This document shows, piece after piece, positions 58,273 through 64,000 of a stretch of 64,000 nucleotides of DNA; the stretch's first letter is position 1; every line of letters starts with the position of its first letter. Where the stretch lies: positions 3,082,501 through 3,146,500 of the forward strand of contig NZ_WHLY01000002.1 of NCBI RefSeq assembly GCF_009296315.1. Reading direction: 5' to 3'. Below the pieces are notes generated by a model. That model saw only the letters and a program-made list of their open reading frames with translations. It had not been told where the DNA came from and did not search any database. This DNA comes from Salmonirosea aquatica. GTDB taxonomy: Bacteria > Bacteroidota > Bacteroidia > Cytophagales > Spirosomataceae. The translations under genes were made by a program, and so were the position numbers.

Positions 58273-58303
58273 TTGCTTTTGGAAGAATAATACCATAATT
58301 TTG
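58273..58303 (+). promoter_or_regulatory. Promoter of fusA-rpsJ
   Basis: TTG (58273-58275), a 20-nt spacer and TAATTTTG (58296-58303) fit the Bacteroidota promoter. The leader before the fusA ATG is about 90 nt. Confidence 0.7.
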
Positions 58304-58402
58304 CGCTCTCATTTTTGGGAAAGTGCGTACGAAGCAGCATAATCTGCACGTTTTCAGCCGAAATACTTTTAGCAACAGACATAAAAACAATTCACTTCCA
58401 GC

Positions 58403-60526
58403 ATGGCACGTGATTTAAGATTAACCAGGAACATTGGTATTGCCGCCCACATCGACGCGGGTAAAACGACGACGACGGAGCGTATCCTCTACTATGCAGG
58501 CGTAAGCCACAAAATCGGTGAGGTACACGACGGTGCTGCTACTATGGACTGGATGGAGCAGGAGCAGGAGCGTGGTATCACAATCACCTCGGCAGCTACT
58601 ACTGTAGACTGGATGTACCGTGATGAGAAATATCACATCAACATTATCGACACCCCCGGCCACGTAGACTTTACGGTGGAAGTAAACCGTTCCCTTCGGG
58701 TATTGGACGGGCTGGTTTTTCTGTTCAGTGCCGTGGATGGGGTAGAGCCGCAGTCGGAAACGAACTGGCGCCTGGCCAACAATTATAATGTAGCTCGTAT
58801 CGGATTCGTCAATAAAATGGACCGCTCGGGTGCTGATTTTCTGGCGGTTTGTGCGCAGGTAAAAGAGATGTTGGGAAGTTATGCCGTTCCCTTGCAATTA
58901 CCCATCGGTGCCGAGGAAAACTTCCGGGGTGTGGTGGATCTGGTGAACTTCCGGGGTATCGAGTGGAACGAGGAAGATAAGGGAATGACCTTTACTGAGG
59001 TACCTATCCCTGATGATATGATCGAAGAAGCTACCGAATGGCGCGAGAAATTGCTCGAAGCTGTAGCCGAATTCGACGACACATTAATGGAGAAGTATTT
59101 CGATGATCCTGCTTCAATTTCAGAAGACGAAATATTGGCGGCTCTTCGCGCAGCCACCATTAGCATGAAGATCGTGCCTATGTTGTGCGGTTCTTCGTTT
59201 AAAAATAAGGGTGTACAAACGATGCTGGATTATGTGATGGCGATTCTTCCCTCACCTCTAGACCGTGGTACGATCACGGGTACCGATCCCCGTACTGAGG
59301 CACCTGTCACCCGCAAGCCGGTGGGAACGGATCCCTTCTGCGCTCTGGCCTTCAAAATTGCTACCGATCCCTACGTAGGTCGTCTTTGCTTTATTCGCTC
59401 TTACTCAGGGACTTTGGAATCAGGTTCGTATGTGCTGAATAACCGTTCGGGAAACAAAGAACGTATCTCTCGTATTTTTCAGATGCACGCTAACAAGCAG
59501 AATCAAATTGATCGCCTGGAAGCTGGAGACATTGGTGCAGTAGTAGGTTTTAAAGATATCAAAACGGGAGATACCCTGTCAGACGAGAAAAGCCCAATTG
59601 TACTGGAATCCATGGTGTTTCCTGAGCCGGTAATCGGTTATGCAATCGAGCCTAAGAAAACGGCTGATCAGGATAAATTTGGTAACGCCATTGCTAAGTT
59701 AATTGAGGAAGATCCTACGCTTCAGGTAAATACCGATGAAGAAACGGGTCAAACCATTATTCGGGGTATGGGCGAGCTTCACCTGGAAATTATCATTGAC
59801 CGGATGCGTCGTGAATTCAAGGTTGAAGTAAATCAGGGAGCTCCTCAAGTAGCTTACAAGGAAGCCTTGACTAAAAACTTTGAACACCGCGAAGTGTATA
59901 AGAAACAAACGGGTGGTCGTGGTAAATTCGCGGATATCGCTTTCGAGATCGGCCCTCGCGATGAGCCGGAAGATGGCAAGGAGAAAGAACAAGGCCTACA
60001 ATTTGTAAACAACATTGTGGGTGGTGTCATTCCCCGTGAATTTATTCCTTCGATTCAGAAGGGCTTTGATGAAGCCATGAAAAATGGTCCTTTGGCGGGT
60101 TATCCACTGGATTCGATGAAGGTACGTCTCTTCCACGGGTCTTTCCACGATGTGGATTCTGATTCATTTTCTTTTGAGATGGCGGCCCGGCTTGGCTTCA
60201 AAGAGGCGGCACGCCAGGCGGGTGCTAAATTGCTGGAACCTATTATGGCCGTAGAAGTTGTTTCACCCGAAGAATATACCGGACCCATCACAGGTGACCT
60301 AAACCGTCGTAGGGGTATTATGAAGGGAATGGACACTAAAGCGGGTTCACAGGTTGTGAAAGCTGATGTACCTCTGTCTGAGTTATTCGGCTATGTAACG
60401 GATCTTCGTACTATTACATCGGGACGTGCCACAGCCAGCTTGACCTTCTCGCATTATGACTTCATTCCACAAAACCTGGCTGAGACTGTGATTAGCAAGG
60501 CCAAAGGTGGCGCAGTGAATGCTTAA
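58403..60526 (+). CDS. fusA: Elongation factor G
   Basis: 707 residues. GTP-binding motifs: A-H-I-D-A-G-K-T (residues 15-22), the switch [18 protein letters not shown] and N-K-M-D-R-S-G-A. Domain IV/V: I-G-R-M-G-E-L-H-L and [13 protein letters not shown]. It moves tRNA and mRNA through the ribosome. It has its own promoter here because a terminator and another gene separate it from rpsG. Confidence 0.98.
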   Translation: MARDLRLTRNIGIAAHIDAGKTTTTERILYYAGVSHKIGEVHDGAATMDWMEQEQERGITITSAATTVDWMYRDEKYHINIIDTPGHVDFTVEVNRSLRVLDGLVFLFSAVDGVEPQSETNWRLANNYNVARIGFVNKMDRSGADFLAVCAQVKEMLGSYAVPLQLPIGAEENFRGVVDLVNFRGIEWNEEDKGMTFTEVPIPDDMIEEATEWREKLLEAVAEFDDTLMEKYFDDPASISEDEILAALRAATISMKIVPMLCGSSFKNKGVQTMLDYVMAILPSPLDRGTITGTDPRTEAPVTRKPVGTDPFCALAFKIATDPYVGRLCFIRSYSGTLESGSYVLNNRSGNKERISRIFQMHANKQNQIDRLEAGDIGAVVGFKDIKTGDTLSDEKSPIVLESMVFPEPVIGYAIEPKKTADQDKFGNAIAKLIEEDPTLQVNTDEETGQTIIRGMGELHLEIIIDRMRREFKVEVNQGAPQVAYKEALTKNFEHREVYKKQTGGRGKFADIAFEIGPRDEPEDGKEKEQGLQFVNNIVGGVIPREFIPSIQKGFDEAMKNGPLAGYPLDSMKVRLFHGSFHDVDSDSFSFEMAARLGFKEAARQAGAKLLEPIMAVEVVSPEEYTGPITGDLNRRRGIMKGMDTKAGSQVVKADVPLSELFGYVTDLRTITSGRATASLTFSHYDFIPQNLAETVISKAKGGAVNA

Positions 60527-60538
60527 TATAGAAAAAGG

Positions 60539-60562
60539 TAGCAGGACCCAATGGTCCTGCTA
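60539..60562 (+). other. Perfect hairpin between fusA and rpsJ
   Basis: A 10-bp stem, TAGCAGGACC (60539-60548) with GGTCCTGCTA (60553-60562), loop CAAT, 13 bp after the fusA stop. No T-run follows, so it is more likely a pause, processing or partial-termination site than a full terminator. Confidence 0.6.
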
Positions 60563-60669
60563 AGTATTATAAATAAAAAACAATCCATCGGTGAAGTAAA
60601 TGGTTCTTTCATACTTTGGATGCTCGTCGGGAACGGCAGATTTCATGAACCACTCTATAAAAACTGACA

Positions 60670-60975
60670 ATGAATCAGAAAATTCGCATCAAGCTCAAAT
60701 CATTCGACCACAATTTGGTTGACAAATCGGCTGAGAAAATTGTAAAAGCGGTGAAGGCTACCGGAGCCGTAGTAAGCGGCCCTATCCCTTTACCGACGAA
60801 GAAGGAAAAGTTCACAGTGCTGCGCTCACCTCACGTAAACAAAAAATCGCGTGAGCAATTCCAGCTCTGTACATATAAGAGATTAGTGGATATTTTTTCG
60901 TCGAGCGCTAAAACGGTAGATGCTCTTATGAAGTTGGAGCTTCCCAGCGGCGTTGATGTAGAGATTAAAGTATAA
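60670..60975 (+). CDS. rpsJ: 30S ribosomal protein S10
   Basis: 101 residues: [24 protein letters not shown], and C-terminal [11 protein letters not shown]. Usual length. It also acts as NusE in antitermination. Here it follows fusA and is cut off from rplC by a terminator, whereas it is normally first in the S10 operon. Confidence 0.98.
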   Translation: MNQKIRIKLKSFDHNLVDKSAEKIVKAVKATGAVVSGPIPLPTKKEKFTVLRSPHVNKKSREQFQLCTYKRLVDIFSSSAKTVDALMKLELPSGVDVEIKV

Positions 60976-61121
60976 GGAAGTTTTGTGCAGGGGAAGTCCC
61001 CTCTGCTGATGAATGACATATTGGTCGGGTGAAGGTCCGTAAGCTTTGGAAACCACATCTGAGTTCTTCTCGTTGGAAAGGGTACAATTATGCCCTAAAC
61101 TAGTTTTGCCAACGTTGATTG
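60976..61121 (+). other. Unexplained structured spacer after rpsJ
   Basis: About 145 bases between the rpsJ stop and the terminator, with a local hairpin near 60987-61006 (G-C-A-G-G-G-G / C-C-C-C-T-C-T-G-C). No reading frame or tRNA fold can be supported. It is long for this position and could be an untranslated 3' region or a small RNA. Confidence 0.35.
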
Positions 61122-61154
61122 AGGTCAGATGCCACGTACATCTGACCTTTTTTA
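61122..61154 (+). terminator. Terminator after rpsJ
   Basis: Arms AGGTCAGATG (61122-61131) and CATCTGACCT (61139-61148), 7-nt loop, followed by six T. A perfect 10-bp stem and a textbook intrinsic terminator. Confidence 0.92.
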
Positions 61155-61208
61155 TTGAAAATCAGAAAAATATAACAAGAAGCGGTTAGGATACTTAATT
61201 CCTTTTAC

Positions 61209-61216
61209 TAACTTTG
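61209..61216 (+). promoter_or_regulatory. Promoter of the rplC operon
   Basis: TAACTTTG, exact TAnnTTTG, followed by G-C-A-G-T-C-C-G, the same start region as at the rpsL promoter. The rplC ATG is 51 nt downstream. Confidence 0.75.
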
Positions 61217-61267
61217 CAGTCCGTTTCAAAAAATAGGTTTAATCCTGCTATTTTAAAACAATAAAAG

Positions 61268-61888
61268 ATGTCTGGTTTAATAGGAAAGAAGATCGGAATG
61301 ACCAGTTTGTACAATGCTGACGGGCAGGCTCTGGCATGTACGGTAATTCAGGCTGGTCCCTGTGTCGTAACACAGGTAAGAACCGAAGAAAAGGATGGCT
61401 ATGAGGCCCTCCAGTTGGCATTTGGTGAGAAGAAAGAAAAGAACACCACCAAACCCATGCTGGGTCATTTCAAAGCTGCCAACACGACTCCCAAACAAAA
61501 ATTGGTAGAGTTCAAGTTTTTCACTGAGCAACACGAATTGGGTAAGACTCTGACAATCCAGGATATTTTCCAGGAGGGTGAATTTGTGGATGTAGTAGGA
61601 AAAGTGAAAGGTCGCGGATTTCAGGGTGTTGTAAAGCGCCATGGATTCGGCGGGGTAGGTGGACAAACGCACGGCCAGCACAACCGGGCTCGTCACCCAG
61701 GTTCAATTGGTGCCTGCTCATTTCCCTCCCGTGTATTCAAAGGTATCCGCATGGCGGGCCGCATGGGTGGCAACCGCGTAACAATTCAGAACCTGCGCGT
61801 CTTGAAAATTATTCCCGAGCAAAACCTTTTGGTAATCAGCGGCTCGGTCCCCGGTTCAAAGAATTCATTTGTAATCATTGAGAAATAA
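61268..61888 (+). CDS. rplC: 50S ribosomal protein L3
   Basis: 206 residues: start [11 protein letters not shown], core [15 protein letters not shown] and H-R-P-type [23 protein letters not shown]. It organises the peptidyl-transferase region of the 50S subunit. First gene of its transcription unit here, 5 bp before rplD. Confidence 0.98.
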   Translation: MSGLIGKKIGMTSLYNADGQALACTVIQAGPCVVTQVRTEEKDGYEALQLAFGEKKEKNTTKPMLGHFKAANTTPKQKLVEFKFFTEQHELGKTLTIQDIFQEGEFVDVVGKVKGRGFQGVVKRHGFGGVGGQTHGQHNRARHPGSIGACSFPSRVFKGIRMAGRMGGNRVTIQNLRVLKIIPEQNLLVISGSVPGSKNSFVIIEK

Positions 61889-61893
61889 TACCG

Positions 61894-62523
61894 ATGGAAC
61901 TGTCCGTAATTAATATAAAAGGAGAAGATACCGGTAAGAAAATCACCTTATCGGAAGAGATCTTCGGTATCACGCCCAACGAGCATGCCGTTTACCTTGA
62001 TGTGAAGCAGTACCTGGCCAATCAGCGCCAGGGTACCCACAAATCCAAGGAACGCGCCGAGGTTAATTATTCAACCCGCAAACTTAAGCGTCAGAAAGGC
62101 ACGGGTGGTGCCCGGGCGGGTAGCCGCAAATCGCCTGTATTTGTAGGTGGCGGCCGGATTTTTGGACCTCGTCCCCGTGACTATGGCTTCAAGCTGAATA
62201 AGAAAGTCAAAGTACTGGCTCGCAAATCGGCTTTGGCTGCGAAAGCCCAGGCCGACTCGGTTTCGATTGTAGAAGAATTTACGTTCGATGCGCCGCGCAC
62301 AAAGTCTTATCTGGAGTTTCTGAATGCAATTTCCGTGACAGGACAGAAAACGCTACTGATTCTCGGTGCTGCCGACAAGAACGTATACCTGTCTGGACGT
62401 AACATACCCAAGACCAGGATTATGACGGCCGACATGGTCAATACTTATGAACTCTTGCACGCGGACCGTCTGTTGATCAGCACCCCTGCTTTGGATGTAT
62501 TGGAAACTCTTTTGAACAAATAA
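61894..62523 (+). CDS. rplD: 50S ribosomal protein L4
   Basis: 209 residues: A-V-Y-L-D-V-K-Q-Y-L-A-N-Q-R-Q-G-T-H-K-S-K, then K-G-T-G-G-A-R-A-G-S-R-K-S-P (the exit-tunnel loop) and G-P-R-P-R-D-Y-G. In enteric bacteria L4 represses the S10 operon by binding its leader; whether it does so here is unknown. It is 3 bp before rplW. Confidence 0.98.
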   Translation: MELSVINIKGEDTGKKITLSEEIFGITPNEHAVYLDVKQYLANQRQGTHKSKERAEVNYSTRKLKRQKGTGGARAGSRKSPVFVGGGRIFGPRPRDYGFKLNKKVKVLARKSALAAKAQADSVSIVEEFTFDAPRTKSYLEFLNAISVTGQKTLLILGAADKNVYLSGRNIPKTRIMTADMVNTYELLHADRLLISTPALDVLETLLNK

Positions 62524-62526
62524 GCA

Positions 62527-62817
62527 ATGACGAACGTACTTAAACGTCCGATTATAACCGAAAAGGTAACCGCTCAGGGAGCCCTGCGGAAATATGCCTT
62601 TGAGGTAGAAAAAACGGCGAACAAATTTGAAATTAAGAAAGCCATTGAGAAAATGTTCGGAGTGACCGTTGAAAGCGTAAATACCATGCGTTGCATCGGA
62701 AAAACTAAAACCCGTATCTCATCCGGCAAATTCATCTCGGGCAAAACATCAACGTATAAGAAAGCTATTGTTACTGTGGCCGAAGGTGAGATCATTGATC
62801 TTTACGGTGAGGTGTAG
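62527..62817 (+). CDS. rplW: 50S ribosomal protein L23
   Basis: 96 residues: V-L-K-R-P-I-I-T-E-K, Y-A-F-E-V-E-K-T-A-N-K-F-E-I-K-K-A-I-E-K-M-F-G-V. It lies at the tunnel exit and docks trigger factor and SRP. Within the operon between rplD and rplB. Confidence 0.98.
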   Translation: MTNVLKRPIITEKVTAQGALRKYAFEVEKTANKFEIKKAIEKMFGVTVESVNTMRCIGKTKTRISSGKFISGKTSTYKKAIVTVAEGEIIDLYGEV

Positions 62818-62857
62818 AAATAGCTGACGCATTTATAACATTGACGAGCATATAGCA

Positions 62858-63682
62858 ATGGCAGTTAAAAAAATAAAACCAACAAGTGCAGGACAGCGTT
62901 TTCGCGTGGCTCCCGCCTTTACGGAAATTACAGCTTCAAAGCCCGAACGTAGCCTGATCGAGCCCATCAAAAAGACGGGTGGTCGTAATAGTCAGGGACA
63001 TCGTACTGCACGCCACATTGGTGGTGGTCACAAACGCATGTATCGGGTTATTGACTTCAAGCGTAATCGTTTTGAGGATGTAGCTGAGGTGATGACAATT
63101 GAATACGATCCTAACCGTTCCGCTCGGATTGCGCTGGTGCAGTATGAGGACGGAGAGAAGCGTTATATTCTATCTCCCAACGGATTAAATGTAGGTCAGA
63201 AAATTATTTCTGGCGCTAGTGTTGCCCCTGAAGTAGGAAACGCGCTTCCATTGAGTGCTATGCCAATCGGAACGATTGTCCACAATATAGAAATTACTCC
63301 GGGTAAAGGTGGGCAGTTTGCCCGGTCAGCCGGAACATACGCTCAGTTAGTAGCGCGGGAAGGCAAGTATGCTGTACTACGCCTTCCTTCTGGAGAAATG
63401 CGTATGATTCTGTCGGCCTGCGTAGCCACGGTAGGTACCGTGTCCAACTCCACGCACATGAACGTGAATTTGGGTAAAGCGGGTCGCAAACGCTGGTTGG
63501 GTCGTCGTCCTCGTGTCCGTGGTGTAGCCATGAACCCAGTAGATCACCCGATGGGTGGTGGCGAGGGACGTGCTTCGGGTGGCCAGCCGCGCTCACGCAA
63601 CGGACAGTTCGCGAAGGGGCTCAAAACCCGGAAGCGTAACAAGCATTCTGAAAAACTGATTATTAGCAGACGTAAAAAGTAA
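62858..63682 (+). CDS. rplB: 50S ribosomal protein L2
   Basis: 274 residues: [20 protein letters not shown], and C-terminal [18 protein letters not shown] with the conserved His needed for peptidyl transfer. The C-terminus has the basic tail R-K-R-N-K-H-S. 9 bp before rpsS. Confidence 0.98.
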   Translation: MAVKKIKPTSAGQRFRVAPAFTEITASKPERSLIEPIKKTGGRNSQGHRTARHIGGGHKRMYRVIDFKRNRFEDVAEVMTIEYDPNRSARIALVQYEDGEKRYILSPNGLNVGQKIISGASVAPEVGNALPLSAMPIGTIVHNIEITPGKGGQFARSAGTYAQLVAREGKYAVLRLPSGEMRMILSACVATVGTVSNSTHMNVNLGKAGRKRWLGRRPRVRGVAMNPVDHPMGGGEGRASGGQPRSRNGQFAKGLKTRKRNKHSEKLIISRRKK

Positions 63683-63691
63683 GATAGCTAC

Positions 63692-63970
63692 ATGGCACGT
63701 TCATTAAAAAAAGGACCCTATATAGACTATCGCCTTGATAATAAAATTCAGGCGATGAACAATGCAACCCGTAAATCGGTCATTAAGACATGGTCACGCC
63801 GGTCTATGATTTCCCCCGATTTTATCGGACATACTTTTGCCGTCCACAATGGAAATAAGTTTATCCCTGTGTATGTCACTGAGAACATGGTAGGGCATAA
63901 ACTGGGTGAATTTGCCCCGACCCGTAACTTCCGTGGCCATACAGCGAAAAAAGATAAGGGAAGACGTTAA
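63692..63970 (+). CDS. rpsS: 30S ribosomal protein S19
   Basis: 92 residues: [35 protein letters not shown] and [11 protein letters not shown]. Usual length. The window ends 30 bp later, before the next expected gene (rplV). Confidence 0.98.
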   Translation: MARSLKKGPYIDYRLDNKIQAMNNATRKSVIKTWSRRSMISPDFIGHTFAVHNGNKFIPVYVTENMVGHKLGEFAPTRNFRGHTAKKDKGRR

Positions 63971-64000
63971 ACTTTGTTGACTGCCACATCCGTCCATCTG

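Noticed and set aside
60976-61121. tRNA or riboswitch after rpsJ
   Set aside because: I could not fold a cloverleaf or match a known riboswitch core.

Overview
The window is a chromosomal segment of a Bacteroidota bacterium, most likely a member of the Cytophagales (Spirosomaceae-like). The evidence is the promoter type (TTTG, about 19-20 nt, then TAnnTTTG, seen upstream of rpsL, fusA and others), the many SPII lipoproteins, a PorE-like OmpA/PD40 lipoprotein, several AraC regulators, DUF5009 membrane proteins, and the str/S10 ribosomal genes of Bacteroidota type. Composition is roughly even AT/GC apart from a few AT-rich inserts. I cannot name the species.

Layout. 0.1-11.9 kb is an accessory zone. 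It holds an intact HTH-antitoxin/RelE-ParE toxin pair, a large alpha-2-macroglobulin lipoprotein with a CLEQ thioester motif, a VapC-type PIN toxin broken by a frameshift, a DUF5009 plus GH20-like amino-sugar pair, and an AT-rich HEPN-like gene followed by a 96-bp copied fragment of the GH20 gene. It also has an orphan DUF433 antitoxin whose toxin is cut off, a small gene with an in-frame TAG, and a second, decayed antitoxin leader. 12-28.5 kb is metabolic and regulatory: outer-membrane and secreted proteins, an MpaB-type oxygenase, a divergent aldo-keto reductase/AraC pair, a two-subunit molybdenum hydroxylase (with a stray C-terminal remnant of a related gene at 15.0 kb), YifB, an O-methyltransferase, FabI, a cupin and a hydrolase.

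28.6-33.6 kb carries three genes typical of arsenosugar biosynthesis (radical SAM ArsS, its peroxidase-like companion, and a TIGR04283-type glycosyltransferase) interleaved with an acyltransferase, a two-domain VOC protein and a DUF6157 protein. No arsenite methyltransferase is in view. 33.7-56 kb is mixed: aroB, a GldA-like ABC ATPase, a second DUF5009 protein, a frameshifted GH2 beta-galactosidase, coaX, a frameshifted Bacteroidota-specific gene, a LemA-TPM-TPM operon, a DASH cryptochrome, an M23/SH3 lipoprotein, the PorE-like lipoprotein and isocitrate dehydrogenase.

56.1-64 kb is the ribosomal block rpsL-rpsG // lipoprotein gene // fusA-rpsJ // rplC-rplD-rplW-rplB-rpsS, cut into separate transcription units by strong terminators and new promoters. 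The window ends just after rpsS, before rplV would be expected.

The most notable genome-scale signal is the palindrome GGTACC: I count about 110 copies by eye, against about 17 expected from base composition, spread through genes and spacers on all sides. Second is the number of genes broken by single-base changes, three of them in homopolymer runs, which may be true decay or residual assembly error. I did not find a clear new multi-gene system. The best candidates for follow-up are the inserted HEPN-like gene with its flanking duplication, the GGTACC repeat, and the interrupted str operon.
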